Made by a program: the position numbers and the translations under genes
In this document: positions 41,022 to 51,227 of the stretch, piece after piece
How positions within the stretch are numbered: the stretch's first letter is position 1
How the letters are laid out: the number at the start of each line of letters is the position of its first letter
DNA from: Branchinecta lynchi
Lineage: Eukaryota; Arthropoda; Branchiopoda; Anostraca; Branchinectidae
DNA length: 64,000 bases
Assembly: GCA_023053575.1 (NCBI GenBank)
Contig: JAKZAP010000014.1
Coordinates: 2,480,001-2,544,000 of the forward strand
Reading direction: 5' to 3'
Notes under the pieces: generated by a model
Databases searched by the model: none
What the model was told of the DNA's origin: nothing
Seen by the model: only the letters and a program-made list of their open reading frames with translations

Positions 41022-41041
41022 ATTCGAGAATATTCGAGAAT
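41022..41041. promoter_or_regulatory. Heat-shock element, four perfect pentamers
   Basis: TTCGAGAATATTCGAGAA gives TTC, GAA, TTC, GAA at 41023, 41028, 41033 and 41038 in exact register. It is flanked on both sides by the word gacgcatc. It lies 94 bp upstream of the right-TIR gene start and 380-450 bp upstream of the minus-strand cargo gene. Confidence 0.75.
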
Positions 41042-41100
41042 ATTTAGTGTGACGCATCTCTCACACCACAGGTGTTACGATCTGCCGGTAATTAGGAGCT

Positions 41101-41650
41101 TGGATTTTTATTTAATAAAATCATCCCCTAATAAATGGAGTCCACAAAGGAAGTCTTGAATACAATCAGAATGAATAAATACAATGAGACAATCAGGAAA
41201 GAAGAACTAGTGTTAGGATTGAAATATACTGTTGTTAAAATGAGAATTGCTAAGACAAAATATGGTGATAAGTTGGTTGTAGTTATTAATCATAATGACA
41301 AACCCTGTGATTTGTTTATAACTTGCTAACGAATTACTTTTAAAGAGAAATCTGATTTTGCAACCGATTGTACGGGAAAACAAGAACAAAGACACAAATG
41401 TGGATTTAGAACTGTTTACTCAGTAATATTTGAATAAAAAGAAGTAGTAGTATATTGTAGTATTTTATATGTAGTAAAGGGTAATATTCTCATTTCTTGT
41501 ATCCTTTATTTTGGAAGTAAGAAAATAAAAATGTTCTTAAAAAGGGGGGTAATTTGGTAAAAAGGATGTTAAAGTTTAAGAAATTGATGTTAAAATGGGG
41601 GGGTTGAAGCTGGGGGGGCTTTGGAGTGGGAGCCCCTTTATATAACTACT
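41101..41650. repeat. Polinton right terminal inverted repeat (550 bp)
   Basis: Inverse of 27550-28117, ending ...CTTTATATAACTACT. Compared with the left it lacks 17 bp inside the TIR gene, has one fewer base in a G/C run and has one substitution that I can see. Confidence 0.95.
41135..41329 (+). pseudogene. Polinton TIR gene, truncated right copy
   Basis: The first 63 codons are identical in translation to the left copy. Then a 17-bp deletion at 41322-41323 shifts the frame and ends it at once. The remaining downstream nucleotides still match the left copy, so the deletion is recent. The gene reads outward like its twin. Confidence 0.9.
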
Positions 41651-41656
41651 GCTTTG
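41651..41656. repeat. Polinton target-site duplication, right
   Basis: GCTTTG, the exact partner of 27544-27549. The host sequence that continues is 'aaatatcacaaagaggaaac'. Confidence 0.95.
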
Positions 41657-41719
41657 AAATATCACAAAGAGGAAACTGTTGACAAAGCCGCTGATCTAGG
41701 GGGTAAGCATTGTTCCTAG

Positions 41720-42125
41720 GTTGTTACAGAATGGGATTGGGGTAGTTTGGTGTGCCCATTGAACTTTAACTGAAAAGGGCTGGGATAGGACAGTCTAGTT
41801 ACCCATCACTGTTAACTTAAATTGGCTTGGAGACTCGCTAAAATGCGTTACTTCGTTGTTCCGCTATTCACGAATAATCGACTTTCAAGTAGTGGATTTC
41901 CGTGTTATTTGTGGTACCTCTATGCGCTTGTATCTGTGTCGCATGCCTCAATCAGAAAGATTTATGAGGTTCTTTTTTGGTACAGGCACTAATCAATCTT
42001 CACCAAGCTCACCACTGCCCATTGTAAAGCCGCGTTTGTGTGCAGAATGCAAATAATTCAGTGTATTCAATTAAATGGCACAAAAATAAGTTAGCTTTTC
42101 AGATAAACTTTAAATTTCCTCCTTA
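41720..42125 (-). repeat. Family C repeat, inverted copy
   Basis: Reverse match to 24290-24735. It is outside the Polinton and predates it, judging from its greater divergence. Confidence 0.55.
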
Positions 42126-42599
42126 AACATACTGAAGGGTTTCCGACTGCGTCCGTTCAGTCGTATCTCCTGACTCGCGCAGAGATATCCATACGAATAC
42201 GAGGCCATGAGAGAGACTACGAAATTAATTCATTCTTATCGTTGAGCATAGCAGTCTTATTCAATTCGATTCAGAAATCTTTCCGCATATCGCTTTCCTG
42301 AAATGCCTTGGAAACTGCTGTTCTCCCTTTATTTGTTATTTGCCTACAAAAGAACGAACAAGCCTCTGAGACTTATAGCAGGAGAAAAGAACGAAAATGA
42401 AATATCAAGCCCCCCTCCCCCCCCCCCCACACACACTTTTTATATGATAAGTCATGACAAAGAAGCTTAGCTTTTTATACTTTCTTTCAGAGAAGTGTAG
42501 CTTCTTTTTCGTTTTTAGAAGAAGTTAGCATTTCGGAAATAAAACACAGATCCTGACTTGAGGCTAAATAACTCCGAGATGCCAATGCACACACCTAAA

Positions 42600-42814
42600 A
42601 TAGTATAAGAATTCTTTTTTTTTTCAATTTTTCCGTTATTAAACTGTAATTAAATTGTAGATAAGTTTTAAGTATTTTCGGCAGTGTAGTTAGGCTACCT
42701 TTTGGCAGTTCCTGTGTTATAGTGTTTTAGCCGAAATTTGTCAGTGTCTATTCATTTCTTTTTTACTCGCTATCTTTGACGGAAATAAAATATTGATTGA
42801 TTGATTGATTGATT
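42600..42814 (+). mobile_element. LINE 3' UTR with (TTGA)n tail
   Basis: AT-rich UTR, then 'gacggaaataaaatattgat' and (tgat)5 ending at 42814. Same tail type as at 6040. Coding portion absent. Confidence 0.5.
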
Positions 42815-42989
42815 GACGTCAAGCGTATTATGATAAGAAATGGCAAAAAAATATGTTGAAATAAACGAATGACGAATTATAGAACCATCTGTCAACTGAA
42901 AATAATTTAAAGAAATTAAGACAAGAAAAGAAAATTATTTGCTGAATCCATTTTGAGTTATTTATTTCTTTATTTATTTGTGACCCGCT

Positions 42990-43170
42990 TTTTGTATAGC
43001 TTGACTGACAAGTAGTTCACCCAGAATCTGGCCAAGACCGAAAGGTTGGCAAAAGTAAAAGATTTTTGTGAATTCAATATAGGGGTAAACATAGGCCTAC
43101 ATTTTCAATCAATATCCGAACTTTATTTCCTCATTGGACAAGCTTTTTTTTCGAAATTTGTCCAGGAACG
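42990..43170 (-). repeat. Old family A fragment
   Basis: Reverse-oriented, diverged version of the family A unit: 'gacaagtagttcacccagaa', then 'aggttggcaaaagtaaaaga'. Fewer than two units remain. Confidence 0.5.
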
Positions 43171-44635
43171 GAAATTTTTGTAGAGGTGAATTGTCTTTTC
43201 TAAAGGGCTAGATTCACTTGCTGAATACAAATTGTTCTTTGTTTTCTCAGTGAATTAGTCTTTTGATCGTAATCCGCCAAAGAACCACATCTAATAATAA
43301 TGTGCTCACTGGGTCTGGCGAAGACCAGAACTCCGTAAGACCCGATTGTCTAGCTGAACTCTGGTCTGGATTAACAAGTCCAGTACTTTCTCTGTGCTTT
43401 CCTATGCAGTTTTGCCGCGGAAAACCAAGGCAGATGGAATGGGATTCTCCATAGGCTAGAACTTACAAGCATTAGGCCTACTCTCGCCAGGGGCTCCTTT
43501 GGGAGTTGATGGGAGCAGGAAAACAGAGGGAGTCACTGCCTGGGAAATCTTCGAACGGAAAACAACGAGATCATGGAGACATTGAAATATTATACGGTAT
43601 ACTGTTTAAAGCACAGATGAAACGCAGCTATTATCCAATGTTGATTCACTCATGGAGGAAATTATGAATCCAGGAGTCACCGAACCGCAAACAGGTGGTG
43701 AGCAAATGGATTAGCCCCTTAGCAACAGGAAGTAAATGTAGATTACCTGTGATTTGTTCATTGTTGGTGAAAGGGGTTAGTCTAACTAACAGAAAAGACG
43801 TATTTTAGGCCCTCTTCAAAGTAGCTGTTGGCAAAAGCTTAGAGCAACATCTATAAATAATGATTTAATCCATAATATGTTTAAAATTCATCAAAATAGC
43901 TTTTGATGAGTAAATACTTCAAGCACTAAGTCCATACAATAAAAGCATCGTAATATCTACACTGGTCAAAACCCCGTAGTTAAGAACAATTACCATTTAT
44001 TTTTTCCATGACCAATTTTAAATATATTTATAATTCTACATCCGTTGTAAACATTGTTTGAATATATGTTTCAAAGTCAGCTTGGGCTCAAAGAATATTT
44101 ATAATTCCAATTCTACAACTATTACCTCTTAATTATGATCCTGGAGCCGACACAGAAATTGCTTCGTCCTGGCGATAAAACTACCGGACTGAAGGTACTT
44201 TCAGACACTTTTTCGAAAGCGAAGGGGAGTTGACGAAAAATTTTCGGTTAATGAACTCCTTCCTGTCCCTAAAGAAAGATCAGTAGAGCGGAAATAAGAA
44301 ATTCCGGAGGCGCAGCTGAAACGAAATCGAAAATATCCATCGACGCGAACTAAGGGTGGAGGAAACGGGAGTAATTAGGTTCCGGACTAAAGAGCACACT
44401 CCTTGGAATTATTAAAGGTGACATGAATCGCAGCTTAGCCTTTGATTGCCACATCTGACACTACGAGGACACATAGAAGAAAGGTTTCTGCTAGCTAGAA
44501 AGCAGAGTCGGAATCACGTTCGCTACTTCGGAAAGTTGTTGAGCATTGAGTAGTGGTTTTTGTGCGTTCGAAAACGAAGCAGCTTTCTGCGAAAATGATT
44601 CCAGACAGGGGGGGGACTTTAATAGTGTTGAAAAC
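43171..44635. other. No recognised gene
   Basis: Only short frames. A fragment resembling the AT-rich edge of family B ('gtcagcttgggctcaaagaa') occurs at 44077. No RNA gene seen. Confidence 0.45.
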
Positions 44636-44643
44636 ACGGCAAG

Positions 44644-45931
44644 CAGGGGCGTCGCAAGGGGGTGGTGGTGCAGCACCCCCCCCCCCCCCCACCTTTGTGA
44701 AATTTTTCGGTATTTTTTCGATAGCAGAACTATTCGATATATTTACGGGGATTCGGTAGTTATACAGAATCCTAAATAGGCTATCTGTACAAATCTCTTC
44801 GGTATAATGATCGGGATTTGGTATAGTTGCCAGTATTCGGTAGTTATCACGAATTTGGATAATTTACTGAAATCATTTGTTAATTTTTCGATGCCGGAAC
44901 TATTCGGTATATTTATGCAGATTCCTTAGTTACACAAAATCCCGAATAAGCTATTGGTTCGAAATTATTCGGTATCATGATTGGGATTCGGTAATTTATT
45001 CAGTACAATTTCCACGATTAGGAAGTTAACCACGAATCCTGACTTTGTTCAAGTTTTGACGAAAGTATACCGAATATGAATATTGTTCAGTAGTCTTTCG
45101 ATACCAAAACAATTCGGTAGAATAGCCGGGATACGGTAGTTATACAGAATCCCGAACATGCTATCGGTCTAAACTTATTCGGTATAATAACTGGGAATTT
45201 ATTCGTTGTAATTGCCAGGATTCGGAAGTTGCCACGAACCTCGAAACTCAGAGGAGGTCGAGTGAAGGACTGGTCGCAGAGAAAAGGGATGATCTATCAT
45301 ATTATCGATAGTCCTCACTTTTATTTTGGATCCCAAAAAGAATATCTAATCATAATTATTTCGAAAATACTGCCTGCAGCACTTTTCGTAATATTCTCTG
45401 TTTTGTGGAAGGGCGCGTCATTTGACAGGGGTTTTAAGCCAGTTTTAGGATTGAGATTTCGAAAGATTAAAAGCTAGAATTTGGATGGAAATTAAATTTG
45501 GCAGGAAGAAGCAAAACAAAAATTAGCCTGCGGCGCTCACTTTATGTCATTATAGGTAGTATATTGACTAGACTGCAGTTGCTGCTGTTGCCGGAATGTC
45601 GCTCCATCCGGTCCTACCGAAAAAGAAAATTAATTTCGAAAAATTTTCGCCTGCGGCGCTCGATTTAACTTTTTATTGGCTATAACAGATAGAAGCTGTT
45701 ACTGAAATCATGACCTGCAACATATTCTCCATGTGGGCTTCGCCAAAACTCTGCTTAATAGTTAGCTTATCGTCGTTCGCTGCCCTTTATTGTTGCTCTT
45801 CCTACGTAATGGTTTCTGTTCCATAATTTAAAGCTTAAATTCTTAGTTCTAGAATTCGGTAAAATTTTTGGAAGATTCGGTAAAATTTTGGCTCTGCACT
45901 CCCCCACCGAAATGCACTTGCGACGCCCCTG
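44644..45931. mobile_element. Non-autonomous hAT element, 1.29 kb
   Basis: The ends are an exact 15-bp inverted repeat: CAGGGGCGTCGCAAG at 44644 and CTTGCGACGCCCCTG ending at 45931. An exact 8-bp target duplication, ACGGCAAG, flanks it (44636-44643 and 45932-45939), which is diagnostic for hAT. The interior has repeated 'attcggtagttatacagaat'-like words and no transposase. Another hAT-like right end is seen near 52097. Confidence 0.9.
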
Positions 45932-46002
45932 ACGGCAAGTGTCTAAGGATGACTATTTGGAGGAAGTTTTTTTTCTAGACTCCTTTAATTACTTTCCAGT
46001 GA

Positions 46003-46473
46003 GTGAAGCCCCCGCACTTTCTAGGGAACCGGGAGCCGTACTTTATGCCCTATGGGCTACAGAACCGGTAGTTCTCACGGAAACCAAACCATAAGAGCTA
46101 CGATTCCGGGATGTGACATCATTGACTAACGGAAACTTGTATGTGCTGGCTCCCGTTCCGCTAGTAAATGGAAATAGCTCACGGAAACTTCATCGTACCG
46201 GCTTCTCGTCCGGTATCACCTACCGGCTTCTTAGCTTCTGAGTACATAATTCCGTCAGACTACCGGACGAGAGGCCGGTACGATGAAGTTTCCGTGAGCT
46301 ATTTCCATTTACTACCGGAACGGGAGCCAGCACATACAAGTTTCCGTTAGTTAATGACGTCAGATCCCGGAATCGTAGCTCATATGGTTTGTTTTCCGTG
46401 ATAACTACCGGTTCCGTAGCCCGTAGGAAATAAAGTACGGCTCCCGGTTCCCTAGACAGTGCCGTGAAGCCCC
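46003..46473. mobile_element. 450-bp foldback element with ~10-bp TSD
   Basis: The arms of about 205 bp (from 46013 and ending 46463) pair over nearly their full length, for example TCTAGGGAACCGGGAGCC at 46020 with its inverse ending at 46456. By eye about 90% of arm positions pair. The flanks gtgaagcccc at 46003-46012 and 46464-46473 are identical, giving a 9-10-bp target duplication, which suggests a Mutator-like foldback. The loop is about 40 bp. No coding. Confidence 0.85.
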
Positions 46474-46757
46474 ATTGCGAAAACTGTGGGAAAGCGCTTC
46501 ATGGAATCTCTTTCTACTTTTCGGCAAGACTGATTGAAATATTCTTCAGAATAAGTTGGGAAAATTATCAATTACAATTACTTGTCGTTTGAATAACCCA
46601 TCCTACTTTTGCCCATATCCAGGCCCATATATCAGAAAACTTCCAAGTTTATGCCGCAACTATCATCGTCGAAAAATCCATTCTGTATTCTATTACCTAT
46701 ATGTGTTAAGAAGGTCAGAAGTTGGCAAACTGTTCAAATTTAATGGCTCATGCTCTC

Positions 46758-46936
46758 ATGACTCATCCTGTCTTGTCAGGGAGTTTTAAGTACAGTAGAG
46801 GTATGTAACTTGACGATATGATAATAAAGATCGAATTAGATTTTCTTAGATCTTAATCTAGAGCTTCAGTAACCTGCTGCCTGAGCAGTTTAGTTTTGTT
46901 GCATAGAGTTGGTGAACATTGCAATAAATTTAAACC
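46758..46936. repeat. LINE target duplication, 5' copy (179 bp)
   Basis: Identical over 179 bp to 50686-50864. It begins 'atgactcatcctgtcttgtc' and ends 'aataaatttaaacc'. It abuts the 5' end of the LINE at 46937. Confidence 0.95.
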
Positions 46937-46939
46937 GAA

Positions 46940-49654
46940 ATGGTGACCGAAATTCAACACCTATACACACCACTATCTGATCACTTCGCAGTGGTTCTTA
47001 GTTTTAAAGAAGGCGAACAAATAGAAAGAAGAATTGCAAAAAAGACTATATGGAAAATGAATACAAATGTCCTAAAGAATGAAGAAATGCGTAAAGTTAT
47101 ATCAGGCCTTGTGGAAGAGATGAAATTATTACCAAATGAAGATATAGTATCGTTCTGGGAAATAACAGCGAAAAGGAAAATAACGGAAAATGCAAAAACG
47201 ATATCGAAAGATTTATATGGGATGGAGAAAAAACACTTGGAGCACCTTCACAAGGTGCTTTACGCACTGAAACACGAGATAAACAACGGCAAGGAAGTAA
47301 ATGAAGAGTTTTTTGAAGTACAGAATGAGATCAAGCAAATAAATGAAAAAATAGCAAGTGGAATCAAGGTAAGAACGAAACTTGACCAGTTAATTCAAAA
47401 CGAACAGTTAACAACGACGATTATTTGTAAAGAAAAGAAGAAAATGAAAGCAGCCAGTATATCTAGGGTCAGAACAAAATCAGGAAGGTACGTTACAGGG
47501 AAAGAAGAGATACTGCAGGAAGCCCGATCATTTTTTCAAGAGGTTTTACAGAAAGAACAGGAGGAAACGACGGAAGACGTAGAAAAGCTCGAAGATTTTC
47601 TATCGAATATTTGCATTAATAAAGTCACTAACGAACAAAACAGAACGCTATGTAGAAACATCCAACCTGAAGAAGTATTGAATGCTATAAATCAGACCCA
47701 CAATGGGAAGTCGCCAGGACTCGACGGAATCCCTTACGAGCTATTTAAAGACCCACTTTTCAAGCCAGGTTTTGCAGTAGTCCTGAGTTCACTATTTAAC
47801 GCGGTGCTCTGCCAGAAAGGTGAGATGAACACGACAGGAGTTATAAAACTCATTCCCAAAAAAGGGGACCTAGAAAATTTAAATAACTGGAGGCCTGTAA
47901 CACTAACGCAATGCGACTACAGGCTTCTCTCTAAAGTGCTATCGAACCGACTAAAGGAAGTATTGCCAACAATCCTTAGCAAAAACCAGAGAGGAGGAGT
48001 CGATAAAAGAAAAACATCGGACATCCTTAACTGCATACGTGACCTACTTCTATATCTACAAAAAAAGAAAGGGAAAAAGAACCTTCGAATGAGATTATCA
48101 GCATTTGACATACAAAAAGCGTTTGACAGAATCAGGAGAGTCCTGCTGTTCATCGCCATGGAATTCTACGGTTTTGACCACAAATTTACAGAGTGGATAA
48201 AGATATTATACACCAACCCAACTCTAGTCATAGCAATTTCGGGAGTAATCTCGGAAACATTCACAGCAGCTACAGGTCTACGGCAAGGGTGCCCTTTAAG
48301 CTTATTACTTTTCGAGCTATATTTTGACCCTCTCCTAAAATATCTAGAAAAAGAACTCAGAGGAATTAAAATGATAGACGAAACTTTGAAGGTCAAAGGT
48401 TTCGTTGATGACTTAAGCACTTTCACTGTTGACGATAGTGACCATCAAAATGCAATTCTAGGCGCTGCGAAATACTGCAAAACCTTTAAGCTAAAACTGA
48501 ACGGTGACAAATGTGAAGTTCTGCTTTTGACAGAGGAAGAACACAGCATCAAAGCACCGAGCTTACACGGGCTACGAATATCACAAGAAATTAGGATACT
48601 TGGTGTCTGGTTTTCGAAAACATGGCAGAAGACGGAAGCGCAAAACTGGCAGAAAGTTACGACCAATCTAATTGCTTCAGTACAGTATGGGCAAAACCGG
48701 AAACTGACGATTTTCCAAAAAGCTCAGTACATTAACCAATACTGTCTTCCGCTCGTATGGTATTTTTCCAATATATCCAAAATGACAAAAACAACAAGGA
48801 AGAAAATAGAAAAGATCTTATATGGTTTTCTATGGCAAGGTAAGTACCCACCAAAACTTAAGATGAGCGACTCGTACCTATGCAAAGAAGAAGGCGGTTT
48901 GCAAGTCACCCACCTTCAATCCAAAGCTGAAGAGATGTTTGTAAGAGCGCTAGCCGAAGGAATCATGGGCAGAGAAAGGTCAGTGCTAATGTCATGGAAG
49001 CTGGATCCAAGAAAATGTCCTCAGCAACTCAAGAAAGGTTTTGCAAAGATAAAAGAAATTGAAGAAAAAGGCTTAATAAATTTCCAAACAAAAATAATAG
49101 CAAAGGAAGAACTGAAAATATATTATAAAGAAAGCATGGATGTACCCCAGATAAAAATCGTGACTGATGGCCAAACAACAATAGAAGAGCTTGCGATAAC
49201 AGCACGGCTACTACACTCGTCTATGTTAAAGCCAAGAGTGAAAGAGCACATGCTCTATCAAATTCATAATATTCTTCCCACTGAAGAAAGGAAACACAGA
49301 ATCTCGCCTACATCAACACAAGGGAGGTGCACATTTTGCGATGAAATTGAAACAATAAGACATTTCGTGATAGAGTGCAAGGCGAAGGAGAAAACAGTGG
49401 GAGAATTAGAAACTCTTTTAAGAACGATAAACAGATATAGCCAAGAATGGAAGATTGATGAACATATTTTGTACAAGGATATTGTTAAAGGTAAGATAAC
49501 ACCTGAGAACAGGACGACAGCTTTTTTAATAGGAACATTTTGTTATTACAGTTGGAAAGGAAGAGGTAAAGAGGATAGTCTAGAAAAAATTATGATGATG
49601 GTTAGGACAGAATGGGAGAGTTTAAAAAAATTAAGAGTGAGAAAAGAAGAGTAG
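46940..49654 (+). CDS. LINE ORF2 (reverse transcriptase), 904 codons, 5' truncated
   Basis: Residues 11-18 (PLSDHFAV) are the last motif of an apurinic-type endonuclease; the rest of that domain is missing. RT motifs follow: NGKSPGLDGIP (255-265), LIPKKGD and NNWRPVTLTQCDY (304-327), the first catalytic Asp in SAFDIQKAFDR (387-397), GLRQGCPLS (446-454) and FVDD (488-491) as the active-site box. Near the C-terminus CTFCDEIETIRHFVIEC is a C-x2-C-x7-H-x4-C knuckle. The RT wording is closest to L1/Tx1-type elements. No internal stop is present. The ATG at 46940 is incidental: the frame simply continues the truncated endonuclease. FVDD in place of the commoner FADD is a mild variant. Confidence 0.93.
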   Translation: MVTEIQHLYTPLSDHFAVVLSFKEGEQIERRIAKKTIWKMNTNVLKNEEMRKVISGLVEEMKLLPNEDIVSFWEITAKRKITENAKTISKDLYGMEKKHLEHLHKVLYALKHEINNGKEVNEEFFEVQNEIKQINEKIASGIKVRTKLDQLIQNEQLTTTIICKEKKKMKAASISRVRTKSGRYVTGKEEILQEARSFFQEVLQKEQEETTEDVEKLEDFLSNICINKVTNEQNRTLCRNIQPEEVLNAINQTHNGKSPGLDGIPYELFKDPLFKPGFAVVLSSLFNAVLCQKGEMNTTGVIKLIPKKGDLENLNNWRPVTLTQCDYRLLSKVLSNRLKEVLPTILSKNQRGGVDKRKTSDILNCIRDLLLYLQKKKGKKNLRMRLSAFDIQKAFDRIRRVLLFIAMEFYGFDHKFTEWIKILYTNPTLVIAISGVISETFTAATGLRQGCPLSLLLFELYFDPLLKYLEKELRGIKMIDETLKVKGFVDDLSTFTVDDSDHQNAILGAAKYCKTFKLKLNGDKCEVLLLTEEEHSIKAPSLHGLRISQEIRILGVWFSKTWQKTEAQNWQKVTTNLIASVQYGQNRKLTIFQKAQYINQYCLPLVWYFSNISKMTKTTRKKIEKILYGFLWQGKYPPKLKMSDSYLCKEEGGLQVTHLQSKAEEMFVRALAEGIMGRERSVLMSWKLDPRKCPQQLKKGFAKIKEIEEKGLINFQTKIIAKEELKIYYKESMDVPQIKIVTDGQTTIEELAITARLLHSSMLKPRVKEHMLYQIHNILPTEERKHRISPTSTQGRCTFCDEIETIRHFVIECKAKEKTVGELETLLRTINRYSQEWKIDEHILYKDIVKGKITPENRTTAFLIGTFCYYSWKGRGKEDSLEKIMMMVRTEWESLKKLRVRKEE

Positions 49655-50685
49655 AAACATATTTTTTAGTATAATGTAATATGGAAAAACGGAAATGAAA
49701 ACGGAAATGTGATGGTAAGAGATGAAGTTTGAAATTATTTAGTTTCTTTTTTTGTTTTGTTTTGTATGGAAATACGTATAGTTTAGAGACAAACGACGTA
49801 GATTGGTGGTAAAGAAATAAGCAATTATTTGTGTGTTTGTAGTTTTGAGAGGAATTACTGGAAAGTTTTTGGTTTATAAAAAATTTAATTTTTACGAAAT
49901 GCCCAACAACGCAAGGCCCAGTGATTGTGTTGAGTTGTTATGTTTTTGTTTTGATATATATATATATTGTGTGTACCCAATTATATGTAAATTACGTCAT
50001 GAATTGTAAATTGTGTATTTAATGGTTGATTATTTTAAAGTGATATTGTTATTTAGTTTTAAGGACGGGAAGAGCCCCTTGCAGTCGTGGGTATTTCGTG
50101 TTTTTTTTGTTTGTTTGTAATTTTCCAGTAAATTAGTTTTTATGTGTTTGAAAAATGAGTTTAAAAAAGATTTATAAATAAATATGGTCGTGATAAAGTA
50201 AACTAGTCAAGTTTGTTTCCAAAAATGCATTTTGCGTTTTATAGTATAATTTAAATATTGTGTGGAGTTGGAAATGTTTTATAGTTGTTTATAGTTGGAA
50301 AGATATATTTGTCCCTTTATGTCGTTTTTTCCCCTTATATGTATGGTATTGTAAAATCTTTCTGGTTTTATTTTTTTATTTTTCGTAATTTACAATAGTT
50401 TGGTTGGGAGTAAAATTTCAATTTATGGTTGAGGTTTGTAGGACTGACAAAAATAAAAATAAAATGTCTTAGGGGGGAAGAATAGTAAATACAATACGGG
50501 CTTATTTTCAAAAGTTAAGTGACGTAAATAGTTAAAAATGGGTAAAAATAGACTAAATTAACGTCACTGAGGGAAGGAGGAGTAGCCACAAAAAGTACGA
50601 AAGAAAATTTTTCTCTTTTTTTTTACGTAATATAAAAATAAATTAAATTATGGCTACGGGTATTTAAAAAAAAAAAAAAAAAAAA
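49655..50685 (+). other. LINE 3' UTR and poly(A)
   Basis: T/G-rich, long UTR with no open frame, ending in A21-22 at 50665-50686 and directly joined to the second copy of the target duplication. A 'gatatatatatatattgtgt' word lies at 49954. Confidence 0.85.
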
Positions 50686-50864
50686 ATGACTCATCCTGTC
50701 TTGTCAGGGAGTTTTAAGTACAGTAGAGGTATGTAACTTGACGATATGATAATAAAGATCGAATTAGATTTTCTTAGATCTTAATCTAGAGCTTCAGTAA
50801 CCTGCTGCCTGAGCAGTTTAGTTTTGTTGCATAGAGTTGGTGAACATTGCAATAAATTTAAACC
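50686..50864. repeat. LINE target duplication, 3' copy (179 bp)
   Basis: Exact second copy of 46758-46936. Host sequence resumes at 50865 with 'ctttggctttgggacaagca'. Confidence 0.95.
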
Positions 50865-51227
50865 CTTTGGCTTTGGGACAAGCAGTACTCCAGGTCCAGA
50901 GGACAAAATTATGTCTGTCATCGAAATGGCTGGGGGCAGCAGAAAAAATTATCTGCCATCTTGTTCGCCTTGTTCACCTGAACCCATAGAGACAGGTAGG
51001 GTGCAGGCAGGGAGGTGTAGTTGGGTACAGGTTGGGTATGGTTGGGGATAGTTTGGTGTAGTGACTAGTGTCCCAAGAATGACCGATTCTTTCTGGGAAA
51101 CCGAACCAAAGCCTGATTGGCATACCAAAGACCTATTCTGCTGGTAGAAATAGACAGAAACAAGACCATTTAGGAAACTAAACTACTTCTATTAGGCTAT
51201 TGATGATTATGTATTTTGATATGGGCC
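50865..51227. other. Host sequence after the LINE; possible exon not proven
   Basis: A plus frame runs across the target copy into this stretch and could end at a GTAGGG donor near 50996. The peptide is not recognisable, and the alpha-tubulin exon downstream would need an upstream exon carrying its ATG. A link is speculative. Confidence 0.2.

Larger units (their letters stand above)
27550..41650. mobile_element. Maverick/Polinton element, 14.1 kb, complete
   Basis: It is defined by long terminal inverted repeats starting AGTAGTTATATAAAG, 6-bp target duplications, and the Polinton gene set: integrase, adenain-like protease, packaging ATPase, protein-primed polymerase B, double-jelly-roll capsid protein and penton-like protein. 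Most genes are on the minus strand, packed with spacers of 15-60 bp, and many starts are preceded by TAATAAATG or close variants. The two TIRs differ by one 17-bp deletion, one substitution and one homopolymer length, which implies a recent insertion. Three core genes are nevertheless interrupted. The element resembles an integrated virus: capsid genes are full length, so past or residual virion formation is possible but unproven. Confidence 0.97.
46937..50685 (+). mobile_element. 5'-truncated LINE with poly(A) tail and 179-bp TSD
   Basis: 3.75 kb: the tail end of an APE-type endonuclease, a complete reverse transcriptase, a C-terminal zinc knuckle, about 1 kb of 3' UTR and a terminal A run of 21-22 bases. 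The 5' junction falls inside the endonuclease domain, so the copy is dead on arrival for endonuclease. Both flanks are the same 179-bp sequence. The open frame and identical flanks indicate a recent insertion. Confidence 0.93.

Noticed and set aside
42400..42440. Regulatory CT/CA element
   Set aside because: A simple C-run plus (CA)n microsatellite, like the one at 16153.
46940..46942. ATG as a true start of the LINE protein
   Set aside because: It lies three bases after the 5' truncation point and inside an endonuclease motif, so it is incidental.
50824..51051. First exon of the alpha-tubulin gene
   Set aside because: An upstream exon ending in ATG is needed; this frame has no ATG followed directly by a donor and the peptide is unrelated.
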